Positions 1-8,110 of a stretch of 64,000 bases of DNA are shown piece by piece; the stretch's first letter is position 1; every line of letters starts with the position of its first letter. The notes under the pieces were generated by a model. That model did not search any database. It had not been told where the DNA came from and saw only the letters and a list, made by a program, of their open reading frames with translations. The stretch is from contig NZ_LFBV01000010.1 in assembly GCF_001905345.1 (NCBI RefSeq), positions 599,238 to 663,237 on the forward strand, written 5' to 3'. This DNA comes from Streptomyces uncialis. GTDB lineage: Bacteria; Actinomycetota; Actinomycetes; Streptomycetales; Streptomycetaceae. Position numbers and translations under genes: made by a program.

Positions 1-270
1 CGCCGGACGGTCGCCTCGCTGATGGCGCGGGCGCAGGAACAGGGCGCGATGCGGACGGATGTGACGGTCGAGGATCTGCTGCTGTCCCTCGCCGCGCTGG
101 GGCGTACGGTGCCCGCGCTGGCCCCGGTGCCGGGGGCGTGGCGGCGGCAACTGACGCTGTTCCTGGACGCGTTGCGGGCGCCGGGCGCGGGGGCGCTGCC
201 CGGTCGGGCGCTCACCGAGCGGGAGCTGGTCGACGTGCTGCACGCGCTCGGCCCGCACCGCGCCCGCTGA
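1..270 (+). CDS. TetR-family regulator, C-terminal part (5' end outside window)
   Basis: The frame is open from base 1 to a TGA at 268-270, so only about 89 C-terminal residues are visible. The helical, Ala/Leu-rich sequence (for example EDLLLSLAALGRT followed by FLDALRAP and TERELVDVLHALG) is typical of the ligand-binding half of TetR regulators. The DNA-binding half is not in the window. A perfect palindrome lies 130 bp downstream, in front of the co-directional P450 gene, so this regulator is a reasonable candidate for binding it. The family call rests on style and context rather than on a diagnostic motif. Confidence 0.6.
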   Translation, partial: RRTVASLMARAQEQGAMRTDVTVEDLLLSLAALGRTVPALAPVPGAWRRQLTLFLDALRAPGAGALPGRALTERELVDVLHALGPHRAR

Positions 271-399
271 CCCGTCCGCCCTGCCCCGTCCCGCCCTTCA
301 CCCCGCTGTCCATTCACCCTTCCCTTCCCGGGGTCCCTTCCCGGGGTCCCTCCCCGGGCGGGACGGTGCGCCCGGTGGGCCGCTACGATCAGGATGACG

Positions 400-421
400 A
401 AGTGGGGAGCAGTCCCCACTT
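400..421. promoter_or_regulatory. Perfect inverted repeat, candidate TetR operator upstream of P450
   Basis: The sequence AAGTGGGGA-GCAG-TCCCCACTT has 9-bp perfect arms around 4 bases. It ends 54 bp before the P450 start and follows a TetR gene. Its length and symmetry suit a TetR dimer site. A transcribed hairpin is the alternative. Confidence 0.6.
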
Positions 422-475
422 CACCTCGCTCCGCTGCCCTGCCGCTCTGTCGTTCTGCCGTCTGGAGGGAACCGC

Positions 476-1723
476 ATGTCCGCAGCCGTCCCCCGCACCG
501 CGCCCACCCTCGGGGAGCTCGCCCCCGCCGGGGTCGATCCCGTCCGCGACCCCGACGCCGTCCTCGCGCATCTGCGCCGTCTCGGCCCGGTCCACCGCGT
601 CCATGTCCCAGGATCCGGTGACGCCTGGCTCGTCGTCGGCCGTGACGAGGCGCGTGCCGCGCTCACCGACCCCGCGCTCCGCAACGACATCCGGCACTCC
701 GCGACGTGGTCCCACGACGGGGGCAACGCGCTGGGCCGCAACATGCTCCAGACCGATCCGCCCGACCACACCCGGCTGCGCTCGCTGGTGTCCCGGCACT
801 TCACCCCGGCCCGGATCGCGGCACTGGAACCCCGCGTCCGCGAGATCGCCGAGGAGCTCGCCGCGGCGCTGCCCCGGCGCGGGACCGCCGACCTGGTGGC
901 CGACTACGCGCTGCCGCTGCCGGTGGCCGTCATCGGTGAACTCCTCGGAGTGCCCGGGGAGGACCGCGCGGCGCTGCGGGACTGGTCGTACCAGTTGCTC
1001 ACCCCCGACTCGGCGGAGGCCGCCGGGGCGGCCATGGGCGCGATGGGTACGTACTTCGCGGAGCTGCTGGCGCGGAAGCGGGAGCGGCCCGGGGACGATC
1101 TGCTCAGCGCGCTCGCCGCACCCGGCGGGGCGGCCGGGCCCGGGGACGCGTCCGGGGGTGGGGACGCGTTGACGGCCGACGAACTGCTCGGGATGTGCTT
1201 CCTGCTGCTGGTGGCCGGTCATGAGACGACCGTGCATCTGATCTCCGGGGCGCTGTACGCGCTGCTGTGCCGGCCCGGGGACCTCGCGGCGCTGCGGGCG
1301 GAGCCGTCCTCGGTGGGCCGGGTCGTCGAGGAGACGCTGCGGCTGCACGCGCCGGTCACCACCACGGCGTTCCGGTTCGCGGCGGAGGCCACGCGGATCG
1401 GGGGGACGGTGGTGGGGGCGGGGGACTCCGTGCTCGTGTCGCTCGCGGCGGTGGGGCGCGATCCGGGGCGGTTCGCGGAACCCGGGCGGTTCGATCCCGG
1501 GCGGTTCGGTCCCGGAGGGCCCGGGCGGGGGCATCTCGCGTTCGGGCACGGGGTGCATCACTGTCTGGGGGCGCCGCTGGCCCGGATGGAGGCGGGGGTC
1601 GCGCTCACGGTGCTCGCGGCTCGCCGCCCGACGGTTCGCCTTGCGGCGGGCCCCGGGACGCTGCGGTGGCGCGCGTCCGCGCTGACTCGCGGCCTTGCGG
1701 CGTTGCCGGTTCACGTGGGGTGA
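476..1723 (+). CDS. Cytochrome P450 (bacterial CYP105/107-type soluble monooxygenase)
   Basis: This is a complete 415-residue soluble P450, the usual size for Streptomyces class I enzymes. Visible motifs are the I-helix oxygen-activation motif AGHETT (about 247-252), the ExxR pair (E286-R289 in EETLR), and the heme loop FGHGVHHCLG with the thiolate ligand Cys363. The start follows a GGAGGG ribosome site seven bases upstream. No ferredoxin or reductase gene is adjacent, so electrons must come from elsewhere. The substrate cannot be read from sequence. The upstream palindrome and TetR gene suggest ligand-controlled expression. The 3' end is rich in CGGG-type codons and runs directly into a repeat cluster. 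Confidence 0.95.
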   Translation: MSAAVPRTAPTLGELAPAGVDPVRDPDAVLAHLRRLGPVHRVHVPGSGDAWLVVGRDEARAALTDPALRNDIRHSATWSHDGGNALGRNMLQTDPPDHTRLRSLVSRHFTPARIAALEPRVREIAEELAAALPRRGTADLVADYALPLPVAVIGELLGVPGEDRAALRDWSYQLLTPDSAEAAGAAMGAMGTYFAELLARKRERPGDDLLSALAAPGGAAGPGDASGGGDALTADELLGMCFLLLVAGHETTVHLISGALYALLCRPGDLAALRAEPSSVGRVVEETLRLHAPVTTTAFRFAAEATRIGGTVVGAGDSVLVSLAAVGRDPGRFAEPGRFDPGRFGPGGPGRGHLAFGHGVHHCLGAPLARMEAGVALTVLAARRPTVRLAAGPGTLRWRASALTRGLAALPVHVG

Positions 1724-1739
1724 CGTAACGGGGTCGAGC

Positions 1740-2600
1740 CCCCGTTACCCCGGGGTCTGTCCGGGTGGGCGCACTTGTTCCTGTGCCGTCGCTCGTGGAT
1801 GCGCAGTTCCCCGCGGGTCGCCTTCGCTTGCGCTTCCCAGGTCCGTCCGGCTGGGCGCACCTTTCCCGTGCGGGTCGTTCGTGGGTGCGCAGTTCCCCGC
1901 GGGTCGCCTTCGCTTGCGCTTCCCAGGTCCGCCCGGCGGGGCGCACCTTTCCCGTGCAGGTCACTCGTGGGTGCGCAGTTCCCCGCGCCCCTGGGTACTC
2001 GGTACGTGGCCCACTTGTTCCTGTGCCGTCGCTCGGTGGTTTCGCGCAGTTCCCCGCGGGTCGCCTTCGCTTGCGCTTCCCAGGTCCGTCCGGCGGGACG
2101 CACTCCGTTCCTGTGCCGTCGCCCGGGGGTTTTGCGCAGTTCCCCGCGCCCCTTTGGGGCGCACCCTGTCGGTTCTTCGGGTCGGGGCCGGTCGGGATTC
2201 TCCGTCCTCGCTCCAACGCGCTCGGTCGGACATCCCCCTCGTCCCACTGAAGAGCATCGGAGTCTGCGGGCAGAGATTCCCGCCCACCCCCTCCCGCAGC
2301 CATGCGACTGCGGGAGGAGAGGAGTGCCCCTTCAGGGGCGCGGGGAACTGCGCAAAAGACGAGGGCGGACCCGCACCCGACGAACGACCGCAAGGGGGCA
2401 GCATCCAGGGGCGCGGGGAACTGCGCACAACCCACGAACGACGGCACAGGAACGAAGTGCGCCCAGCCGGACAGACCTCGGAAGCGCAAGCGAAGGCGGC
2501 CTGCGGGGAACTGCGCACCCACCGAACGACCTGTGCGGGAACAAGTACGCCCAGCACAGGAAACCCCGGGGGACGGGGAGTTCGGGGCGCCGGGAGGGTC
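1740..2600. repeat. Repeat cluster 1: GCGCAGTTCCCCGCG arms flanking a conserved core
   Basis: There are five forward copies of GCGCAGTTCCCCGCG (near 1803, 1888, 1974, 2045, 2137) and three reverse copies (near 2339, 2414, 2504). Many carry a second shared motif, GGTCGCCTTCGCTTGCGC. Forward copies lie left and reverse copies right of a core at 2171-2322. The cluster fills the gap between two convergent genes. No gene is supported here; long open frames arise from the repeats. Confidence 0.9.
2171..2322 (+). repeat. Conserved ~150-bp cluster core, copy 1
   Basis: This copy shares long identical blocks with three others in the window (28426-28577, and reversed at 45363-45511 and 52363-52511), including GAAGAGCATCGGAGTCTGCG and GGTCGGGATTCTCCGTCCTC. 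It ends in a hairpin, CTCCCGCAG/CTGCGGGAG (2291-2299 with 2308-2316). It is non-coding and probably a structured RNA or the unit of a non-autonomous element. Confidence 0.8.
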
Positions 2601-3402
2601 AACTCGGGGTGAGGCCCGCCGCGTCGAGGAGGTATGCCGTCAGCGGGTCGTAGAACCGGGGGCTACGGACATGGTCGTCCAACGGCACCGTGACCTGCAC
2701 CGTCCCCTCCGCCTCCGCAAGGAACAACGCCGGGTCGTTGCAGTCGGCGAACCCGACGGAGTCGACCCCCCGCTGCCCCGCACGGCCCGCCCACCCATGG
2801 TCCGCGACCACGAGATCGGGCGCCGCCAGCCCCGCCCGCTCCAGCCCGTCCAGCACCGCGTTCATCGGCTCGGGCGAATGCGTGTGCCACAGTGTCGCGC
2901 CCCGTTCCAGCATCGCCACGTCCGCGAACTGGAAGACGACACCCTCGTCGGCGTACAGCGCGTCCGGGACGACGACGATGTCGCACCCCGCGTCCCGCAA
3001 CGCCCCCGCGGTGGCCCGGTGCACATCGAGCAGCCCCCCGGGATGCCCGGTCGCGAACAGCACCCGCTCCTTGCCGGCCGCGGCCTTCCGCAGCCGCGCC
3101 GCCATCCGCTCCAGCCCGGCGACGGTCAGCTCCGGGTCGATGGTGTCCTGCCCGAACCGGTGCTCCGGGTCGTCGTTCACCCCGCACCGCTCGGCCATCA
3201 CCGCGAGCACGTCCTGCTCGTCGGTCCACCGGTCCCCCAGCTCCAGGCCCAGCCAGTAGTGCCGGTCGCCGTTGGCGAGCTTGCGGTAGTGGTCGAGATT
3301 GTTCTCGCGGGGGGTCGCCACGTCACCCGCGATGTGGGTGCGGATCAGATGGTCGACGAGCTCGGCGCGACTGGGTGTCCCGGATATCGGCATGCCCTCC
3401 AT
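2599..3402 (-). CDS. Putative phosphatase, conserved in Streptomyces
   Basis: This is a 267-residue cytoplasmic protein with no signal or membrane segment. It resembles, from memory, a Streptomyces family annotated only as phosphatase. Conserved-looking stretches are ATGHPGGLLDVHRA, WHTHSPEPMNAVLDGL and VVADHGWAG, with several His and Asp residues that could bind metal. I found no classical signature (no DxDx(T/V), no CX5R). The start at 3402 (MEGMPIS) has GGGAGG ten bases upstream; the ATG at 3393 is the alternative. It converges on the P450 across repeat cluster 1. The enzymatic function is uncertain. Confidence 0.75.
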   Translation of the reverse strand: MEGMPISGTPSRAELVDHLIRTHIAGDVATPRENNLDHYRKLANGDRHYWLGLELGDRWTDEQDVLAVMAERCGVNDDPEHRFGQDTIDPELTVAGLERMAARLRKAAAGKERVLFATGHPGGLLDVHRATAGALRDAGCDIVVVPDALYADEGVVFQFADVAMLERGATLWHTHSPEPMNAVLDGLERAGLAAPDLVVADHGWAGRAGQRGVDSVGFADCNDPALFLAEAEGTVQVTVPLDDHVRSPRFYDPLTAYLLDAAGLTPS

Positions 3403-3654
3403 TCTGCCGTCGCCTCCCGCCCCCGCGGGCGGAGTACCGCCCGGTGGGACGCCCGTCACGATCACCCCGGCCCCCCGCCGGACGCCCCGAGCCGCACCCG
3501 GGCACGAAGTGCGACTTGAGACTTCCGGGGACAGGGACCCTGTGATTCCGGGCCTGTCCCCGCGCGAAGTCCCCAAAAGGAGTTGCATGAAACGATTGAA
3601 GGCACGCAAGGGGACCACCTTTGCTCGTGGCCGACCGTAGAAGGGGTGCAGCAC

Positions 3655-3855
3655 ATGAAGTTCGTCCTGGAAGTGGACATCCCCAGCTCAGGACCGTCCG
3701 AGACCACCGTCCGTGAACTGTCCCGCGTATTGCGCTACTGGGGCGGCAACCTGCACCACTACACCCTGGCGCCGGGCGTCGGCGAGACCGTGTACGACTC
3801 GGCGTACCAGCAGGTCGGACGCTGGACGATCACGGAGACACCGCCCGCCCCCTGA
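3655..3855 (+). CDS. Small conserved hypothetical protein (66 aa)
   Basis: The protein starts MKFVLEVDIPSS and ends TITETPPAP. The chosen ATG has GAAGGGG upstream with good spacing; the in-frame ATG at 3583 lacks a site and would add a non-coding-looking leader. It is Tyr/Trp/His-rich in the middle (LRYWGGNLHHYTLAPG), which suggests a compact fold, with no membrane segment. It is divergent from the phosphatase and convergent with the thioesterase gene. No function can be assigned. Confidence 0.75.
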   Translation: MKFVLEVDIPSSGPSETTVRELSRVLRYWGGNLHHYTLAPGVGETVYDSAYQQVGRWTITETPPAP

Positions 3856-3904
3856 GAGCCGAACGGGCGCCGGATCAGCGCACCCGGATCAGCGGGGCAC
3901 CGGA

Positions 3905-4774
3905 TCAGCGGGGCACCCGTACCACGCCCTCCTGGATGACGGTGATCGCCAGCCGGCCGTCCTGGGTCCAGATCCGGGCCTGGCCCAGGCCACGGCCGCC
4001 CGCCGACGACGGGGACTCCTGGTCGTAGAGGAGCCATTCGTCCGCCCGGAACGGACGGTGGAACCACATCGCGTGGTCCAGCGAGGCACCCACGACATCA
4101 CCGACGGCCCACCCGCCCCGGCCGTGCGCGAGGAGCACCGAGTCGAGGAGCGTCATGTCGGAGACGTAGGTGGCGAGGCAGACATGCAACAGGGGGTCGT
4201 CGGCGAGCTTGCCGTTGGTGCGGAACCAGACCTGGGAGCGCGGCTCGCGGGGCTCACCGAGCGTCGCGAACGGCGGCGCGTCGGCATAGCGGAGGTCGAC
4301 GGCCCGGCGCGCCTCCGACATCCGGTCCGGGACCCCGGGCAGCAGCACACCGGCGTGCCGGGCGAGGGTCTCCTCCGCCGTCGGCAGGGTCTCCGGATCG
4401 GGTGCCGGCGGCATCACCGTCTGGTGTTCCAGGCCCTCCTCGTGGACCTGGAACGACGCCGAGAGATGGAAGATCGGCTGCCCGTGCTGCACGGCGACGA
4501 CCCGCCGGGTGGTGAAGGAACGGCCGTCCCGGATGCGGTCGACGGTGTACACGATCGGCGCGCCCGGGTCCCCGGGCCGCAGGAAGTAGGAGTGCAGCGA
4601 GTGCGCGGTCCGGTCGGCGGGCACGGTGCGTCCCGCGGCGACCAGCGACTGGGCCGCGACCTGCCCGCCGAACACCCGCGGCACCACGGAGGAATGGGAA
4701 TGCCCGCGGAAGATGTTCTCCTCGATCTTCTCCAGGTCCAGCAGATCGAGAAGGGAGGTAAGTGGTTGATCCAT
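3905..4774 (-). CDS. tesB: Acyl-CoA thioesterase II (TesB family)
   Basis: This 289-residue double-hotdog enzyme hydrolyses acyl-CoA to free fatty acid and CoA. Family features seen are FRGHSHSSVVPRVFGGQVAAQ near the N terminus, HSLHSYFLRPGD, FTTRRVVAVQHG, and in the C-terminal half SLDHAMWFHRPF, the small-residue loop SPSSAGGRG and TVIQEG. These last three correspond to the Asp, Ser/Thr and Gln of the E. coli TesB catalytic triad. The start MDQPLTSLLDLLDLE has no clear ribosome site, so leaderless translation is possible. It is followed on the same strand upstream by an acyl-CoA dehydrogenase gene, consistent with fatty-acid turnover. Confidence 0.92.
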   Translation of the reverse strand: MDQPLTSLLDLLDLEKIEENIFRGHSHSSVVPRVFGGQVAAQSLVAAGRTVPADRTAHSLHSYFLRPGDPGAPIVYTVDRIRDGRSFTTRRVVAVQHGQPIFHLSASFQVHEEGLEHQTVMPPAPDPETLPTAEETLARHAGVLLPGVPDRMSEARRAVDLRYADAPPFATLGEPREPRSQVWFRTNGKLADDPLLHVCLATYVSDMTLLDSVLLAHGRGGWAVGDVVGASLDHAMWFHRPFRADEWLLYDQESPSSAGGRGLGQARIWTQDGRLAITVIQEGVVRVPR

Positions 4775-4963
4775 ACAGTGAGTTTGGCAGAGAAATACCG
4801 TCACGCACCGGTTTTCCTGGCCCCGGCGACAGCGGTCGCATTCCCCGCATTCCCGCAATTCGCTCGACGGGAGAGGACGGGGCGGCACAAGGAAATAGAA
4901 CCTCCGGCGGTTCATTTCCCGGGCATTCCCCAGGTGTCCGGAACTCACCTGGGGAGCAAGGGC

Positions 4964-5020
4964 CCGTCCGCCGCCGTCCGTCCGGGATCACCGATCGCCC
5001 GGACGGACACCGGCGGACGG
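4964..5020 (-). terminator. Hairpin terminator after the acyl-CoA dehydrogenase
   Basis: CCGTCCGCCG-CC-GTCCGTCCGGG pairs with its near-perfect complement across a loop at about 4987-4997; the 23-base arms have two mismatches. It lies 38 bp beyond the stop of the minus-strand dehydrogenase gene and upstream of tesB. Confidence 0.75.
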
Positions 5021-5057
5021 CGGACCGTACCGGAGGGGGTTACAGCCCCATAGGGGG

Positions 5058-6215
5058 TTACAGCCCCATGTCCTTCGCGATGATCATCTTCATGACCTCG
5101 CTCGTGCCGCCGTAGATGCGGTTGACGCGGTTGTCCGCGTACAGGCGGGCGATCGGGTACTCGTTCATGAAGCCGTAGCCGCCGTGCAGCTGGAGGCAGC
5201 GGTCGATCACCCGGTGCGCCACCTCGGTGCAGAACAGCTTCGCGGACGCGGCCTCCGCGGCGGTCAGCTCACCCGCGTCGAGCGCCTCGATCGCCCGGTC
5301 CACGACGGCCTCGGCCGCGTCGACCTCGGCCTTGCACGCGGCCAGTTCGAACTTGGTGTTCTGGAAGGACGCGACCGTCTTGCCGAAGACCGTGCGCTCC
5401 TCGACGTAGTTCTGGGCGAAGCGGATGGCGGCCTTGGACTGCGCGTACGCGCCGACCGCGATACCGAGCCGCTCCTGGGGGAGGTTCTGCCCGAGGTACG
5501 AGAAGCCCTTGTTCTCCTCGCCGAGCAGGTCCTCCACGGGCACCTTGACGTCCGTGAAGGACAGTTCCGCGGTGTCGGAGACCTTCAGGCCCAGCTTGTC
5601 GAGCTTGCGGCCGACCGCGTACCCCTCGGACTTCGTGTCGACCACGAAGAGGGATATGCCGTGGCGGCGGTCCTCGGGGGTGGACGACGCGGTACGGGCG
5701 CAGACGATGACCCGGTCGGCGTGCACACCGCCGGTGATGAAGGTCTTGGCGCCGTTGAGGACGTAGTGCGTGCCGTCCTCGGAGAGCTTCGCGGTGGTCT
5801 GCATCCCCGCGAGGTCGGAGCCGGTGCCCGGCTCGGTCATGGCGATCGCGTACATGGTCCGGCCGGTGGCGAAGTCCGGCAGCCAGCGCTTCTTCTGGTC
5901 CTCGGTGCCGTACGCCTTGAGGTACGGCAGACACAGCAGGACATGGACACCGCTGCCGCCGAACGAGACCCCCGCGCGGGCGGTCTCCTCGGCCATGACG
6001 GCCTCGAACTTGAACGTCGACAGCCCGGCGCCGCCGTATTCCTCCGGCACCTCGATCCCGAAGACGCCCAGCTCACCGAGCTTGTCGTAGAACTCGCGCG
6101 GGGGCTGGCCGGCGGCGTACCACTCGTCGTAGACGGGGACGACCTCGGCCTCGATGAAGGCCCGGACGGTGTCCCGGAACGCCTCGTGGTCCTCGTTGTA
6201 GATGGTGCGGCGCAC
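5058..6215 (-). CDS. Acyl-CoA dehydrogenase
   Basis: This 385-residue FAD flavoenzyme has the ordinary three-domain ACAD length. Visible motifs are the FAD/substrate segment AMTEPGTGSDLAGMQT, NGAKTFITGG, the arginine-rich RTVFGKTVASFQN, HGGYGFMNEYPIARLYADNR, and the C-terminal IYGGTSEVMK. The usual short-chain catalytic Glu before GTSE is Gly here, as in long-chain/isovaleryl-type enzymes, where the base sits on another helix. An operator-like palindrome lies about 67 bp upstream. The last codons and stop (ATG GGG CTG TAA) are repeated once in tandem just beyond the gene. The natural substrate is not readable. Confidence 0.93.
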   Translation of the reverse strand: MRRTIYNEDHEAFRDTVRAFIEAEVVPVYDEWYAAGQPPREFYDKLGELGVFGIEVPEEYGGAGLSTFKFEAVMAEETARAGVSFGGSGVHVLLCLPYLKAYGTEDQKKRWLPDFATGRTMYAIAMTEPGTGSDLAGMQTTAKLSEDGTHYVLNGAKTFITGGVHADRVIVCARTASSTPEDRRHGISLFVVDTKSEGYAVGRKLDKLGLKVSDTAELSFTDVKVPVEDLLGEENKGFSYLGQNLPQERLGIAVGAYAQSKAAIRFAQNYVEERTVFGKTVASFQNTKFELAACKAEVDAAEAVVDRAIEALDAGELTAAEAASAKLFCTEVAHRVIDRCLQLHGGYGFMNEYPIARLYADNRVNRIYGGTSEVMKMIIAKDMGL

Positions 6216-6281
6216 GGGTCTCCTTCGTCTGCGGCGAACGGCCCGGCCGCGGGCACGACACCGGCTGCGGGCACGACAATG

Positions 6282-6297
6282 GACTAAGCGCTTGCTC
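6282..6297. promoter_or_regulatory. Operator-like palindrome GACTAAGCGCTTGCTC
   Basis: The core AAGCGCTT is perfectly symmetrical, with partly symmetrical flanks in a locally AT-richer patch. Read on the minus strand, AGCAAGCGCTTAGT matches the published KstR2-type consensus AnCAAGnnCTTGnT with one mismatch. It is placed upstream of the acyl-CoA dehydrogenase. The regulator is unknown; a TetR-family fatty/steroid acyl-CoA sensor is an inference. Confidence 0.45.
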
Positions 6298-6675
6298 AGG
6301 TCTACATTACCCGCCGGTCACCTGGACCGTCCAGAGCGGCGGCGGCGCTGCGACCCATCCCACAGGGCCGCCCCGGCCGACGGGAGGCCCCGTCCCACAG
6401 GACCCGCCTCGACGCCAGAACCCACCTCGACCGGCAGGACGACCCCGTTCCGCAGGACCGCCCCGACCGACAGGACCGCCCCGACCGACAGGACGCCTTC
6501 ATCCCAGGGCAGTCTCATCCCGGGGCAGCCTCATCCCCCAGGACGCGGACACGGCCCCGGAGGATGCGTCCCGGGGCGGAGGAGTCGGGGCAGGGCGGTC
6601 CGGGGCGCGTCCGGAACGGCGGCCCTCCGCGATACTCGGTCCCACCACGTCCAACAGAACCACCGGAGGCCCCCG
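6298..6675. other. Intergenic, low-complexity, with an 18-bp tandem repeat
   Basis: Two exact copies of GGACCGCCCCGACCGACA sit at about 6456-6491, within a longer stretch of imperfect GACAGGACC-type repetition. An open frame crosses it, but its composition is repetitive and I see no ribosome site before 6664, so I do not call a gene. Confidence 0.5.
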
Positions 6676-8055
6676 TTGTCCGCGATTCACGACTTCGCCA
6701 CCTGGGAACCCGTGGTACGGCTCCTGCGGGCCGGCGACACCAGGGGCTTCGCCGCCCCGGGCGGCCATATCGCCGGACGCGTCAGCCGGGGGAGCTGGAG
6801 CCTGCCCCTGAACCGGCGGCAGCCGCCGCCCGGGAGGGCGTACCAGATCGAGGACATGCGGGACGAGACGGACGCGGTGGAGCGGGTGCAGGGCGCGCTC
6901 AGGGACGCCGGATTCGACGACATCGCGTTCGTGGCGGAGATCGCGCCGTCCGGGCGGACGCTGCTGCGTCTCTTCGGGCCCGCTCCGGCCGCGGAGCCCG
7001 GTTTCGGCGGGGCGCACCCGGGTGCGCTCCTCCTGGTCGACGGTTCCGTCCCCGAGCCCTGGCGCCGCCTCCCGGACCCGGCGCCCGGGGCGACCGTGGC
7101 CCCGACGGCGGACCCCGCGCTGCTGGAGCGGACGCTGCGCGAGCGGATTCCCGGGGCCACCGGCGCGTCCGAGGCGGAGCTCGCCGCGGCGGAGGCGCGG
7201 CTCGGCGTCACACTGCCCGACGAGCTCCGCGCGCTCTACCGGGTGACGCGGGCCCGCTGGGAGGACTACGGCGACGACCACGAGGCGGCGGAGCGGGAGT
7301 CCGAGGCGGTCGGCTGCGAACTGCTCCCGCTCACGGAGGCGTACGTCGCCGACGCGGCGTCCCGTCACTTCGACTGGCCGACCGGGGCCATGGAGGCGGC
7401 CGTCACCCCGCCCGACGCCGCGGTGCAGGGGCTGGCCGGCTCACCCGGCTGGATCGTGTTCGGCGACAACGGCGGGGGCGACCGGATCGCCGTCGACCTG
7501 ACACCCGGCCCCCAGGGACACACCGGGCAGATCATCATGATCAGCCATGAGGAGGACATGGGCGCCGGACTGCTCGCCGACTCCCTCACCGACCTGGTGC
7601 TGAAGGGGTACGGCGAGGGCCACCGCGGTCTCCGGGAGGACGGGCCGCCGGTCGTGGCCCGGGTCAACACCGGGGCACTGAAGAGCGTCGAGGCCGCGGC
7701 CCACCCCGGCCTGGAGGTGCTGTCCATCGGCGTATGGGAGGGCGAACCCCTCAGCCTCGCCCCGGTCGTCGGGCTCCCCCGGCTGCGGACCCTCACCGCC
7801 TACCCCGGTACGCTCGCCGACCCGCTGGAGATCGCCGGGCTGACCGGACTGGAGTTCCTGGAGCTGGGACCGGACGACTGGCGGGCCCTCCTCGACGCCG
7901 GCGCCGTTCCCCGTGGTCTGTCCGCCGCCGCGATCGAGGTACGCAACAGCGAGCACCCGTTCCCGGTCGTGACCCTCGCCAACGAACTCCTCGCCCTCTG
8001 GAACCGCCCCCTGATCACCGTCACCACCCTCGAAGCCGACCTCGGCCCCGCGTGA
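6676..8055 (+). CDS. SMI1/KNR4-like domain protein
   Basis: This 459-residue protein starts at TTG (TTG-TCC-GCG-ATT) with CCGGAGG six bases upstream; the long in-frame extension before it lacks coding character. The middle (about 155-300) looks like an SMI1/KNR4 (SUKH) domain: RIPGATGASEAELAAAEARL, VTLPDELRALYRVT and GWIVFGDNGGGDRIAVDL are characteristic. The C-terminal third has leucine-rich segments (LSLAPVVGLPRLRTLTAYPG, ITGLTGLEFLELG-like). SUKH proteins often serve as immunity proteins against nuclease toxins or as regulators. No toxin partner is adjacent, so the role here is unknown. Confidence 0.8.
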   Translation: MSAIHDFATWEPVVRLLRAGDTRGFAAPGGHIAGRVSRGSWSLPLNRRQPPPGRAYQIEDMRDETDAVERVQGALRDAGFDDIAFVAEIAPSGRTLLRLFGPAPAAEPGFGGAHPGALLLVDGSVPEPWRRLPDPAPGATVAPTADPALLERTLRERIPGATGASEAELAAAEARLGVTLPDELRALYRVTRARWEDYGDDHEAAERESEAVGCELLPLTEAYVADAASRHFDWPTGAMEAAVTPPDAAVQGLAGSPGWIVFGDNGGGDRIAVDLTPGPQGHTGQIIMISHEEDMGAGLLADSLTDLVLKGYGEGHRGLREDGPPVVARVNTGALKSVEAAAHPGLEVLSIGVWEGEPLSLAPVVGLPRLRTLTAYPGTLADPLEIAGLTGLEFLELGPDDWRALLDAGAVPRGLSAAAIEVRNSEHPFPVVTLANELLALWNRPLITVTTLEADLGPA

Positions 8056-8110
8056 CGGCGGTGACCGGGGTGGCCGCGGCGACGGGGGTCACCCCGGTCA
8101 CCGGGATGGC

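Noticed and set aside
2302..3519. Long open frames across repeat clusters as genes (also 1605-2522, 26673-29092 minus, 45061-47422, 59504-61970)
   Set aside because: They read Arg/Ala/Gly-rich repeated peptides such as GRGELRTHE, cross both repeat arms and antisense parts of real genes, and lack ribosome sites.
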